This document shows, piece by piece, positions 8,059-16,699 of a stretch of 47,634 bases of DNA (position 1 is its first letter; each line of letters opens with the position of its first letter). The translations under genes were made by a program, and so were the position numbers. The DNA comes from an uncultured Oscillospiraceae bacterium (lineage in GTDB: Bacteria > Bacillota > Clostridia > Oscillospirales > Oscillospiraceae): the NCBI GenBank assembly GCA_934636305.1, contig CAKUAM010000006.1, positions 1 to 47,634 on the forward strand, in the 5' to 3' direction. The notes below the pieces were generated by a model, which saw only the letters and a list, made by a program, of their open reading frames with translations, searched no databases and was not told the DNA's origin.

Positions 8059-8874
8059 ATGCCTAAGACAAAGAGCCCGACGGTACTTGGATCCGGCCGT
8101 ATTCTGTACCTGCCAACCTCGCGAATCCGGCCCAATCCCCTGCAGCCGCGCAGGCATTTCGATGCCGCCGGCCTGCAGGAGCTGGCGGAAAGCATCCGGC
8201 AGTATGGTGTGCTGCAGCCGCTGAGCGTACGAAAGACGGACGGCGCATATGAGCTGGTGGCGGGAGAGCGCCGGCTCCGCGCCGCCCGGCTCGCCGGGCT
8301 CGATGAGGTGCCCTGTCTGCTGGTGAGCGCCTGCGAGGAGGTCTCCGGCATGCTGGCACTGGTGGAAAACCTCCAGCGCCGTGATCTCGACTACATGGAG
8401 GAGGCCGCCGGCATCCAGCGTCTCATGCAGCAGTATCACCTCAGCCAGGAGCAGGCTGCGCAGCGCATCGGCAAAAGCCAGTCCGCTGTCGCAAACAAGC
8501 TGCGTATTCTACGCCACCCGCCCGCCGTGCTGCAGGCGCTGCGCGAAAATCACCTGACAGAGCGCCATGCGCGCGCCCTTCTGAAGCTGCCGTCGGAGTC
8601 CGAGCGCCTGCGTGTCATTGACCTGATTGCGCAGAATGACTGGACCGTCGCCCGCACAGAAGCGTATATTGACACGCTGCTTGCTCCGCGCACGCCCCAG
8701 CGGCGGGAGCTCGGCGGCTTCGTTCTGCGCGATGTGCGCGTGCTTGTCAACGCAATCGATCACCAGATTGATCTTGTCCGCACAGCCGGCATTGCCGCGC
8801 AGCGCGAACGGCAGGAAACGGACCGTGAAATTATCCTGACCATTCGGATTCCAAAAGGAAAACCTCAAAAATAG
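8059..8874 (+). CDS. noc: Noc/ParB-family nucleoid protein
   Basis: The 271-residue protein has the ParB CTPase/DNA-clamp fold. The N-terminal domain has 'NPLQPRRHFD' and 'ELAESIRQYGVLQPL' (about 24-60), then the CTP-binding 'GERRLRAARLAG'. A helix-turn-helix around 'LSQEQAAQRIGKSQSAVANK' and 'LTERHARALLKL' follow. The 'TERHARALL' form is typical of Noc rather than Spo0J/ParB, which has GHGRALL. Noc binds DNA and membrane to keep FtsZ from dividing over the nucleoid. No parA (soj) follows; the gene ends at its own terminator. AGGAGAG lies before the ATG. The gene could instead be an orphan ParB, but I favour Noc. Confidence 0.8.
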   Translation: MPKTKSPTVLGSGRILYLPTSRIRPNPLQPRRHFDAAGLQELAESIRQYGVLQPLSVRKTDGAYELVAGERRLRAARLAGLDEVPCLLVSACEEVSGMLALVENLQRRDLDYMEEAAGIQRLMQQYHLSQEQAAQRIGKSQSAVANKLRILRHPPAVLQALRENHLTERHARALLKLPSESERLRVIDLIAQNDWTVARTEAYIDTLLAPRTPQRRELGGFVLRDVRVLVNAIDHQIDLVRTAGIAAQRERQETDREIILTIRIPKGKPQK

Positions 8875-8920
8875 GCGGCATTGCAGGCGCGCTGTCCTGC
8901 CATACCGCCTGTTTTTCTTT
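8873..8920 (+). terminator. Rho-independent terminator of noc
   Basis: AGGCGG-CATT-GCAGG pairs with CCTGC-CATA-CCGCCT around an 8-base loop and is followed by GTTTTTCTTT. It starts within the noc stop codon. Confidence 0.85.
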
Positions 8921-8984
8921 CATCTCGCGCCGAATTGCGCGGTGCTGCCCTAACACTTTTTTTGCCAGAATCACTACTTTTTAG

Positions 8985-9013
8985 TTTGCAAACATCGTGG
9001 GATATGGTATAGT
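8985..9013 (+). promoter_or_regulatory. SigA promoter of ppdK
   Basis: The -35 TTTGCA at 8985-8990, a 17-bp spacer and -10 TATAGT at 9008-9013 are followed by an untranslated leader of roughly 85 bases to the ppdK ATG. Confidence 0.75.
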
Positions 9014-9103
9014 ATATATTTGTCTGAATGATCTGAAGAAGAAAAAATGACACGGCAACAAAACGAAGGATGTTTTGTTCCACACTGGAAAGGGGTTTAC
9101 CAA

Positions 9104-11740
9104 ATGTCTCACAAGTACGTCTATCTTTTCTCCGAAGGCAACGGCAAAATGCGCGAGCTTCTCGGCGGCAAGGGTGCGAATCTGGCCGAAATGACCAACC
9201 TTGGCATGCCTGTCCCGCAGGGCTTCACCATCACGACCGAGGCCTGCACACAGTACTATAAGGACGACCACCAGATCAATGCTGAAATCGAAGCGGAGAT
9301 CATGGAGTACGTCGAAAAGCTCGAGGATATGACCGGCAAAAAGTTCGGTGATCTCTACAATCCTCTGCTTGTCTCCGTCCGCTCCGGCGCTCGCGCCTCC
9401 ATGCCGGGCATGATGGACACCATTCTGAACCTGGGTCTTAACGACGAGGTTGTCGTTGCGTTTGCAAAAAAGACCCACAATCCCCGTTTCGCCTATGACT
9501 CCTACCGCCGCTTCATCCAGATGTACTCTGACGTCGTCATGGAAGTCGGTAAGAAATATTTTGAGCAGCTCATCGACGAGATGAAAGACAAAAAGGGTGT
9601 CAAACTCGACACCGAGCTCGACGCCGATGACCTCAAGGAGCTGGCTGAGAAGTTCAAAGCTGAGTACAAGGAAAAGCTGGGTGAAGAATTCCCGCAGGAT
9701 CCGAAGATGCAGTTGATGGGCGCCATCAAGGCTGTTTTCCGCTCCTGGGACAACCCCCGCGCCATCTACTATCGCCGCATGAACGATATTCCCTCCGACT
9801 GGGGCACCGCTGTCAACGTCCAGTCCATGGTCTTTGGCAACACCGGTGATACCTCCGGCACAGGCGTTGCATTCACCCGCAATCCCGCCACCGGCGAAAA
9901 GAAGCTGTTCGGCGAGTTCCTGATGAATGCACAGGGCGAGGACGTTGTCGCCGGCGTCCGCACCCCGCAGACCATTGACCAGTTGGCCGAGGTCATGCCT
10001 GAAGCTTACAGGCAGTTCACCGATATCTGCGCCAAGCTTGAGTACCATTACCGCGACATGCAGGACATGGAGTTCACCATTGAGGATAAGAAGCTCTACA
10101 TGCTTCAGACCCGCAACGGCAAGCGTACCGCTGCCGCCGCCATGAAGATTGCCTGCGATCTCGTCGACGAAGGCATGATCACCGAGGAAGAGGCCGTCGC
10201 TATGATCGACCCCAAGAGCCTCGATTCCCTGCTGCACCCGACGTTCGATCCCGCCGCTCTCAAAAAGGCAAAGGTTGTCGGCACCGGCCTGGCCGCCTCC
10301 CCGGGCGCTGCCTGCGGCAAGATCGTTTTCTCTGCTGAAACTGCAACCGAATGGGCCAAGAATGGTCAGAAGGTCGTCCTCGTCCGTCTGGAGACCTCTC
10401 CGGAGGACATTGAGGGCATGCACTACGCGCAGGGCGTTCTGACCGTGCGCGGCGGCATGACCTCCCACGCAGCTGTCGTTGCCCGCGGCATGGGCACCTG
10501 CTGTGTTTCCGGCTGCGGCGCCATCAAGATGAACGAAGAGGCCAAGACCTTCGAGCTTGCAGGCAAGACCTACAAGGAAGGCGACTGGATCTCCATCGAC
10601 GGCTCCACCGGCAACATCTACGGCGAAAAGATCAAGACTGCTGAAGCCACCATCTCCGGTGATTTCAACCGCCTGATGAGCTGGGCAGACAAATTCCGCA
10701 AGCTGCAGGTCCGCACCAACGCCGACACACCGCACGATGCTGCGCAGGCAGCCTCCTTCGGCGCAGAGGGCATTGGCCTCTGCCGTACCGAGCACATGTT
10801 CTTTGAGGCTGACCGCATCAAGGCCATGCGCGAGATGATCGTCTCCGAGACCTCTGAGCAGCGTGAACGCGCCCTGGCCAAGCTTGAGCCGATCCAGCAG
10901 GCCGACTTCGAAGCTATCTACGAGGCTATGAAGGGCCGCCCGGTTACCATCCGTCTGCTTGACCCGCCTCTGCATGAGTTCGTCCCGACCGATCCGAAGG
11001 ACATCGAGGATCTGGCAAAGGAAATGAATCTGCCGGTCGAACACCTGAAGCAGGTTATCGCCGGTCTGCATGAGTTCAACCCCATGATGGGCCATCGCGG
11101 CTGCCGTCTGGACGTCACATTCCCGGAGATTGCCAAGATGCAGACCGCTGCCATCATCAAGGCTGCACTGGCTGTTCGCAGCCGCCGTCCGGCATGGAGA
11201 ATCACACCGGAAATCATGGTCCCGCTGGTTGGCGAGGAAAAAGAGCTTGCCTTCGTCAAGTCCGTCATCGACAAGACTGCAAAGAAGATCATCAAAGAGG
11301 CCGACAGCGACATGACCTATAAGGTTGGCACCATGATCGAAATCCCGCGTGCCGCCCTGACCGCAGACGCCATCGCCACGCAGGCAGAGTTCTTCTCCTT
11401 CGGCACGAACGACCTGACGCAGATGACCTTCGGCTTCTCCCGTGACGATGCCGGCAAGTTCCTTGCGTCCTACTATGACCGTAAGATCTACGAGTCCGAT
11501 CCGTTCTCCAAGCTCGACCAGGCTGGCGTCGGCCGCCTTGTCAAGATGGCTGCCGAGCTGGGCCGTCAGACCCGCCCGGACATCAAGCTTGGCATCTGCG
11601 GCGAACAGGGCGGCGATCCGTCGACCGTTGAGTTCTGCCACAAGATCGGCCTGACGTATGTATCCTGCAGCCCGTTCCGTGTTCCCATCGCCCGTCTCGC
11701 TGCCGCACAGGCCGCGATCAAAGACGCGAATACTAAATAA
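9104..11740 (+). CDS. ppdK: Pyruvate, phosphate dikinase
   Basis: The 878-residue enzyme interconverts pyruvate, ATP and phosphate with PEP, AMP and pyrophosphate. In anaerobic Clostridia it often runs glycolytically. Three domains are visible: an N-terminal ATP-grasp part ('GGKGANLAEMTNLGMPVPQG', 'SVRSGARASMPGMMDTILN'), the phosphohistidine domain with His455 in 'GGMTSHAAVVARGMG', and a C-terminal PEP/pyruvate barrel with 'GLCRTEHMF' and 'FFSFGTNDLTQMTFGFSRDD'. The ATG at 9104 is set by GGAAAGGGG; the longer reading frame from 9047 is not needed. Codon use (Cys, Gly, Asp C-ending) looks like that of a highly expressed gene. It is transcribed alone between its own promoter and terminator. Confidence 0.98.
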   Translation: MSHKYVYLFSEGNGKMRELLGGKGANLAEMTNLGMPVPQGFTITTEACTQYYKDDHQINAEIEAEIMEYVEKLEDMTGKKFGDLYNPLLVSVRSGARASMPGMMDTILNLGLNDEVVVAFAKKTHNPRFAYDSYRRFIQMYSDVVMEVGKKYFEQLIDEMKDKKGVKLDTELDADDLKELAEKFKAEYKEKLGEEFPQDPKMQLMGAIKAVFRSWDNPRAIYYRRMNDIPSDWGTAVNVQSMVFGNTGDTSGTGVAFTRNPATGEKKLFGEFLMNAQGEDVVAGVRTPQTIDQLAEVMPEAYRQFTDICAKLEYHYRDMQDMEFTIEDKKLYMLQTRNGKRTAAAAMKIACDLVDEGMITEEEAVAMIDPKSLDSLLHPTFDPAALKKAKVVGTGLAASPGAACGKIVFSAETATEWAKNGQKVVLVRLETSPEDIEGMHYAQGVLTVRGGMTSHAAVVARGMGTCCVSGCGAIKMNEEAKTFELAGKTYKEGDWISIDGSTGNIYGEKIKTAEATISGDFNRLMSWADKFRKLQVRTNADTPHDAAQAASFGAEGIGLCRTEHMFFEADRIKAMREMIVSETSEQRERALAKLEPIQQADFEAIYEAMKGRPVTIRLLDPPLHEFVPTDPKDIEDLAKEMNLPVEHLKQVIAGLHEFNPMMGHRGCRLDVTFPEIAKMQTAAIIKAALAVRSRRPAWRITPEIMVPLVGEEKELAFVKSVIDKTAKKIIKEADSDMTYKVGTMIEIPRAALTADAIATQAEFFSFGTNDLTQMTFGFSRDDAGKFLASYYDRKIYESDPFSKLDQAGVGRLVKMAAELGRQTRPDIKLGICGEQGGDPSTVEFCHKIGLTYVSCSPFRVPIARLAAAQAAIKDANTK

Positions 11741-11756
11741 ATTTTCTATTATCATT

Positions 11757-11792
11757 AACGCCGCCAATCGGAACTCCGATTGGCGGCGTTTT
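11757..11792 (+). terminator. Rho-independent terminator of ppdK
   Basis: A near-perfect 16-bp stem (AACGCCGCCAATCGGA with its complement) around a two-base loop ends in GTTTT, 17 bases after the stop codon. Confidence 0.9.
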
Positions 11793-11810
11793 CCGTGCCC
11801 TGCAGATACC

Positions 11811-11837
11811 AAAAGGATGCGCCGAAGCGCATCCTTT
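11811..11837 (-). terminator. Terminator of the BMP-type ABC transporter operon
   Basis: On the minus strand, AAAGGATGCGC-TTCG-GCGCATCCTTTT forms an 11-bp stem with a stable UUCG tetraloop and a short T run, just after the binding-protein gene stop. Confidence 0.85.
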
Positions 11838-11849
11838 CCGGGTGAAATC

Positions 11850-12941
11850 TTATTTCATGAACGTGTCAGCCTTCATCTCCTCGATGTAGCCGAGGAACTT
11901 CTCCTGCACATCAGCAGGAACGAGATCGCTCAGGGCGCCAGCAGACAGCGTACCGTTCTGCAGCGTGCCATAGAGCACCTCACCGCCAAATGTGCCGGCC
12001 TCAACAGCTTCCATGGACGCAACGACCATTGCAGAGTTATCCGTAACCTGCGAGCAGATGATGCACTCGTTCTGGCCCAGGATATCCGCAGGCTGCGCGA
12101 TATCATAGATCTTTACGGAGCCAGCTGCAGCATTGGCCGCATCAATTGCCTCGCGCGCGCCGGAGTCGACTGCGGATGCGTCACCGAAGAATACGTCAGC
12201 ACCCTGGGAGATAAGTTCCGTTGCAAATTCCTTGCCCTTCGGGGCATCGGAGAACGAGTTGGCATACGGAACATTCAGCAGCTCGATGGTCTTGCCTTCC
12301 TTCTCACCAACGTACTTTGCAGCTTCTTCAAAGCCAGCAATCTTGCCCTTGGTGGTATCCAGCTCCATGCCGCCGATGAAGCCCAGCTTGCCGCTCTCAG
12401 TCATGAGACCTGCCAGCGCGCCGGCAATCCAGCCGATCTGCTGCGCGTTCGGGAGCAGGGACGAGACGTTCTTGTTGACAGCCTTCTCCGGCGTGTCAAC
12501 AGCACCGTTCAGCAGAGCAAATGCGACATCGGGATACTCCTCAGCAGCCTGCAGGACTGCGTCAGTGTACTGGTTGCCCGGTGCGTAGATCATGTCATAG
12601 CCCAGTGCACAGTACGCAACGATGGAATCATAATATGCATCCTGCGAGATCGAGTCGGTAACCTCTGTCTGCCAACCCTTCTTCTCAGCAGCAGCGATCA
12701 TGGCATTGTAGCATGCCGCGCCCCAGCCGCCGTCGTTAATGCTGGAGTCGCAAATCATGGCCACCTTGAAGGTCTTGCCGCTTGTCGATTCAGCTGCGGC
12801 AGGCGTTTCTGCGTCCGAAGCAGCCGGCGCTTCCGTCTCGGTCGAATCCGGTGCCGGAGTCTCGGTCGCGGGTTTGCTGGCGCATGCAGCGAGCGTCAGC
12901 AGCATTGCCAGAGCCAAAAGAAGTGCAAAAATCTTTTTCAT
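11850..12941 (-). CDS. BMP-family substrate-binding lipoprotein of an ABC importer
   Basis: The 363-residue product has a signal peptide with lipobox LAAC (Cys20), a Ser/Thr/Ala/Pro/Glu-rich linker to about residue 55, then a periplasmic-binding-fold domain. Motifs 'DGGWGAACYNAM', 'YDMIYAPGNQYTDAVLQAA' and 'QIGWIAGALAGLMT' match the BMP/PnrA family (TmpC, Med). These proteins bind purine nucleosides or related ligands for ABC import. It is the last gene of a four-gene minus-strand operon after an ATPase and two permeases. A 55-base gap separates it from the permease gene, and a terminator follows it. Nucleoside specificity is inferred from the family, not from binding residues. Confidence 0.92.
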   Translation of the reverse strand: MKKIFALLLALAMLLTLAACASKPATETPAPDSTETEAPAASDAETPAAAESTSGKTFKVAMICDSSINDGGWGAACYNAMIAAAEKKGWQTEVTDSISQDAYYDSIVAYCALGYDMIYAPGNQYTDAVLQAAEEYPDVAFALLNGAVDTPEKAVNKNVSSLLPNAQQIGWIAGALAGLMTESGKLGFIGGMELDTTKGKIAGFEEAAKYVGEKEGKTIELLNVPYANSFSDAPKGKEFATELISQGADVFFGDASAVDSGAREAIDAANAAAGSVKIYDIAQPADILGQNECIICSQVTDNSAMVVASMEAVEAGTFGGEVLYGTLQNGTLSAGALSDLVPADVQEKFLGYIEEMKADTFMK

Positions 12942-12996
12942 TGGGGTCCCTCCATTATTTATTTTATAACAACGCCGTATGGCGCAGTTATTCCGA

Positions 12997-13920
12997 TTAC
13001 CGCTGTTCGCGGCGATAGGGCTTGCCGTTGGCCTTGGGCGCAGCTTGCTTTGTGCCGATGATGCTCAGCACAACGACAGTTGCCAGATACGGGATCATCT
13101 GGAAGAACTGATACGGAATCCCGATGCCCGAAACCTGCAGACGGATCTGCAGTGCATCACAGAAGCCAAAGAACAGACACGCCAGCAGAATCCCGCCCGC
13201 ATTCCAGCGGCCAAAGATTACTGCAGCAAGTGCGATGAACCCGCGGCCAGCGACAATGCCATCGGTATAGGTGCTGGAATAGCAGGTTGTAAGATATGCA
13301 CCGCCGATGCCGGAAAGCGCGCCGCAGATAACGCAGGCCAGATACTTGACGCCAACCACGCGGATACCAAGCGTCGCAGCCGCCTGCGGATGCTCGCCAA
13401 CCGCCTTATAGCTCAATCCGGCACGGGTCTTGCCAAAAAATACGGCAGTAAAAATCACAAGCAGGAACGTCAGATAGACCATCGGGCTCTGGTCAAACAG
13501 CAGCGGCCCAAGGATCGGAATATTTTTGAGACCGGGGATCGCGATGGACGGCATTGTCACAATCTGCTTGAGATCCGAGCCGGTGCCAAAATAAACACGG
13601 TAAATAAAGGACGCCAGCGCCGGGGCAAAGATATTGATTGCCATGCCGTAGACTGTATGGTCCGCGCAGAGTGTAATGGTGGAAAATGCATACACCATAT
13701 TGATGATGATGCCCGCCAGCGCGCCGCAGAGCAGCCCCAGCCAGTTGGAGCCCGTCACGTAGCACACAAGGAAACCGACCAGCGCGCCAATCGAGGCCAG
13801 GCCCTCCAGACCAATGTTGACCATACCGGCCCGCTGTCCGTACAGCTCTGCCAGAGAGATCAGCAGCACCGGAATGGCCAGTCGGACAGTCGCCAAAAGC
13901 AAGCTCGAAATCCAATCCAT
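12997..13920 (-). CDS. ABC transporter permease, BMP-associated (NupQ-like)
   Basis: This 307-residue polytopic membrane protein is the second permease of the nucleoside-type importer. It contains the family signature 'ELYGQRAGMVNIGLEGLASIGALVG' in part near residues 24-50, and 'GRGFIALAAVIFGRWNAGG' near 224-242, which is the EAA-like contact loop for the ATPase. About eight membrane segments are predicted. Its ATG overlaps the stop of the preceding permease gene by one base (13920), so the two are translationally coupled. Confidence 0.9.
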   Translation of the reverse strand: MDWISSLLLATVRLAIPVLLISLAELYGQRAGMVNIGLEGLASIGALVGFLVCYVTGSNWLGLLCGALAGIIINMVYAFSTITLCADHTVYGMAINIFAPALASFIYRVYFGTGSDLKQIVTMPSIAIPGLKNIPILGPLLFDQSPMVYLTFLLVIFTAVFFGKTRAGLSYKAVGEHPQAAATLGIRVVGVKYLACVICGALSGIGGAYLTTCYSSTYTDGIVAGRGFIALAAVIFGRWNAGGILLACLFFGFCDALQIRLQVSGIGIPYQFFQMIPYLATVVVLSIIGTKQAAPKANGKPYRREQR

Positions 13921-14987
13921 TACGCTTCACCCGCCTTTCTTTTGCCGAACACACGGTTCCGCCACGCCTGAAATTCCGGTAGCTTTGCCAGCGCCATACC
14001 GGCGACAGAAAAGACAATCACAAGCGCCTGAATGATATCCGACACGCTGGTCGGAACGCCGGTCGCCGCCTGCATGGTCGTCGAGCCGACACGCAGGACT
14101 GCAAAGAACAGCGCCACAACCATGGTCGCCAGCGGATGCAGCTGGCCGATCAGCGCCATTGCCACACCGTCAAAGCCGTAGCCGGCGCCGAAGCCATTGA
14201 TCAGCCTGAACTGCGTGCCGAGCAGCTCTGCACCGCCGCCAAGGCCCGCAATCGCGCCGGAAATAATAAAGCTTGCGAGCATATAGCGCTTGACCGGAAT
14301 GCCGTTGAAGCGGCTGGCCGTGGCGTTATAGCCGACTGCACGCAGGCGGAAGCCTGCATTCGTCCAGAACAGGACATAGTAGAGAAGCAATCCGACTGCA
14401 ACCGCAATCACAAGTCCCCAGGTAAACCGCATGCCGGTTATGATACGCGGCAGATGTACGCCATCCGCGATAGCCGGTGTCTGCGGGACAGACGCATCGC
14501 GGATCCAGCTGGTATAAATGACGCCCATAAGAAGCGTCGCAACATAGTTGAGCATGATGGAAATGATCATCTCATTTTGTCCGCGCGCAATTTTCAGAAC
14601 GCCCGGAATCATGCCCCAGAGGCCGCCGGCCAGGGTGCCGGCCAGAAGCGCCAGCACAATACCGCCAAAGCCTGTCAGCCCTGTAAAATAGCAGGTAAGA
14701 AACGCGGCCATGGATCCCATCAGGAACTGGCCCTCACCGCCAAGGTTAAACACGCCGCATTTATATGCAAAGCACGCACACAGCGCCGTGAACATCAGCG
14801 GCGTTGCCTTTGTCAGCGTCGTGCCGATACCGGCTTTTGAGCCGAATGCCCCCTGAAACAGGTACTTCACCGCAAGAAACGGGTTTGCGCCAAGCGCTGC
14901 CATGATAATACCGCCGATGATAAACGCCAGTAGGATGGAAATCAGCGGCACGAGCAGCGCGCTCAGTGATTTTCTCAGTTTTTCCAT
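13920..14987 (-). CDS. ABC transporter permease, BMP-associated (NupP-like)
   Basis: This 355-residue permease has about nine membrane segments. The conserved 'FAYKCGVFNLGGEGQFLMGSMAA' region occurs in part near residue 75, and 'GAGYGFDGVAMALIGQLHPLA' carries the ATPase-coupling loop. It pairs with the following permease. The start is fixed by the ribosome site: AGGAGG lies nine bases before the ATG at 14987, whereas the ATG at 14996 directly abuts the AGGAGG and would be too close. The gene begins 16 bases after the ATPase gene stop. Confidence 0.9.
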   Translation of the reverse strand: MEKLRKSLSALLVPLISILLAFIIGGIIMAALGANPFLAVKYLFQGAFGSKAGIGTTLTKATPLMFTALCACFAYKCGVFNLGGEGQFLMGSMAAFLTCYFTGLTGFGGIVLALLAGTLAGGLWGMIPGVLKIARGQNEMIISIMLNYVATLLMGVIYTSWIRDASVPQTPAIADGVHLPRIITGMRFTWGLVIAVAVGLLLYYVLFWTNAGFRLRAVGYNATASRFNGIPVKRYMLASFIISGAIAGLGGGAELLGTQFRLINGFGAGYGFDGVAMALIGQLHPLATMVVALFFAVLRVGSTTMQAATGVPTSVSDIIQALVIVFSVAGMALAKLPEFQAWRNRVFGKRKAGEA

Positions 14988-15003
14988 GCTGCACATCCTC
15001 CTC

Positions 15004-16515
15004 TCACTTTCCGGTCATGGCAAGACTGATCTCATCCACCGGCGGATTCTTGCCGGAGAACTCGCCCATAATCCTGCCCTCAAAGCAGACAAGAATGCGG
15101 TCAGACATCTCAAGAATCTCATCAAAGTCCGCGCTGATAAGCAGAATCCCAACCCCGCGTGCACGCGCATCGATCATCTGGTCATGGACGAAGCGCGTTG
15201 CGCCGATATCCAGTCCGCGTGTCGGATGGGCCATGACCAACACGGACGGGCCGCTTTCCAGCTCGCGCGCAATGATAACCTTCTGCTGGTTGCCGCCCGA
15301 CAGCTCCCGCACGCTCTGCCCGACGGAGGTGCATCGGATGTCATATTTCTGCATCATCGTCTGGGCATAGGCATTGATGGCACGTTTTTTGAGCATCAGC
15401 CCCTTGCTGCGGCTGAAACGCGGGTCGTCCGCATCCTTCAGCACCAGATTTTCTGCAATCGACATATCGCCGATCAGGCCCTGCAGGTTCCGATCCTCCG
15501 GCACATGGCTGACGCCGTTTTCAATGAAGCCGTTGGGATCAAAGACTGCGACCCGGCTGCCCTTGATCTGAACCGATCCATTCTGCGGCGTGATGACGCC
15601 CGTAATCAGCTGGGCCAGCTGCGTCTGGCCATTGCCATCGACGCCCGCAATGCCGACAATCTCACCGCTGTGAATTTTCAGGGAGAAGTCATTCAGGCCA
15701 CTGTGCTTATTTTCCTTGTTGAAATCCACATGATCCAGCTCGGCCACGACATCTGCCCCCTGCGCGTCCACCTTTTCATAGGCGGAGCTGGTCAGTTCCT
15801 TGCCGATCATCATGCTGGCAAGCTTCTGCCCGTCCGTGTCCGCCCGGTTAACGGTACCGATAACCTCGCCCAGACGCAGGATCGTGATCCGGTCGGAAAC
15901 ACGCAGCACCTCACGCATCTTGTGGCTGATAAAGATGATGCTCTTGCCCTCGCTGATGAGCTTCTTCATGATTGCGAACAGGCCCTCAACCTCAATGTCC
16001 GTCAGCGCCGCCGAGGGTTCATCCAGAATCAGAAGCTCCGCCCCGTGATACAGCGCCTTCAGAATTTCGCAGCGCTGCTGCTCACCAACGGAAATTTCCG
16101 TAATCAGCTTATCGAGCTGCACATCAAGGCCATATTTCTCGGACAGCTCCTGAATTTCCTTCCGCCGTGCTGCGCGGTCGATAAATATGCCCCTGGCGTG
16201 CTTGTCCCCGAGGATGATGTTGTCAAAAACCGTCATTGCCTCAACCAGCATGAAATGCTGGTGTACCATGCCGATGCCAAGCTTGACCGCCTGGCTGGGC
16301 GACTCAATGCGGACATCCTGCCCATTGAGAAAGATCTTTCCCTCTGTCGGCTGATAGAGGCCGATAAGAATGTTCATGAGCGTTGACTTTCCCGCGCCGT
16401 TTTCCCCCAAAAGCGTATGAACCTCGCCCTTGGCCACAGAAAAGTTGATATCATGGTTGGCGTAAAAATCACCGAAGCGTTTGCTGATATGCTCCATGCG
16501 AAGCAGTTCTTCCAA
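15004..16515 (-). CDS. ABC transporter ATPase with two nucleotide-binding domains (NupO-like)
   Basis: The product, about 503 residues, has two ABC domains in tandem, as in sugar/nucleoside importers. Domain 1 has Walker A 'GENGAGKST', signature 'ISVGEQQR' and Walker B 'LLILDEPSAALTD'. Domain 2 has a degenerate Walker A around 'GVDGNGQTQL', signature 'LSGGNQQKV' and 'VMAHPTRGLDIGAT', where His replaces the catalytic Glu. That degeneracy is usual in this family. No ATG is well placed. I chose TTG at 16515 because AGGAG lies about ten bases before it, and the protein then starts LEELLRMEHISKRFG. The ATG at 16497 is the alternative. It is the first gene of the operon. Confidence 0.92.
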   Translation of the reverse strand: MEELLRMEHISKRFGDFYANHDINFSVAKGEVHTLLGENGAGKSTLMNILIGLYQPTEGKIFLNGQDVRIESPSQAVKLGIGMVHQHFMLVEAMTVFDNIILGDKHARGIFIDRAARRKEIQELSEKYGLDVQLDKLITEISVGEQQRCEILKALYHGAELLILDEPSAALTDIEVEGLFAIMKKLISEGKSIIFISHKMREVLRVSDRITILRLGEVIGTVNRADTDGQKLASMMIGKELTSSAYEKVDAQGADVVAELDHVDFNKENKHSGLNDFSLKIHSGEIVGIAGVDGNGQTQLAQLITGVITPQNGSVQIKGSRVAVFDPNGFIENGVSHVPEDRNLQGLIGDMSIAENLVLKDADDPRFSRSKGLMLKKRAINAYAQTMMQKYDIRCTSVGQSVRELSGGNQQKVIIARELESGPSVLVMAHPTRGLDIGATRFVHDQMIDARARGVGILLISADFDEILEMSDRILVCFEGRIMGEFSGKNPPVDEISLAMTGK

Positions 16516-16600
16516 GCTTCCCACTCTCCTCTTTCCTTGATTTTTCCGCGTACGACTATGCCGTAAGCTATCGCTGCGCTCTGCATACATTTCAGTTTTC

Positions 16601-16629
16601 ACTATACACGAAAATTGTGCGAATTACAA
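16601..16629 (-). promoter_or_regulatory. SigA promoter of the BMP-type ABC transporter operon
   Basis: On the minus strand, -35 TTGTAA (16624-16629), a 17-bp spacer and -10 TATAGT (16601-16606) lie about 85 bases before the TTG start of the ATPase gene. Confidence 0.7.
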
Positions 16630-16648
16630 AATATTTTTTATCTCACAA

Positions 16649-16688
16649 CAAAAAAATTTCCCTGCCGCCGCTTGGCGGCAGGGAAATT
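16649..16688 (-). terminator. Terminator of the SLH surface-protein gene
   Basis: A 15-bp perfect stem (AATTTCCCTGCCGCC with its complement, 16655-16688) closes a 4-base loop, followed on the minus strand by a run of seven or eight T. Confidence 0.92.
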
Positions 16689-16699
16689 CTGCAGACCAT

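Noticed and set aside
8981..11812. A 943-codon open frame antisense to ppdK
   Set aside because: It is a shadow of the ppdK codon bias. It has no ribosome site, reads as low-complexity His/Gly/Ala/Asp, and lies opposite a fully recognisable enzyme.
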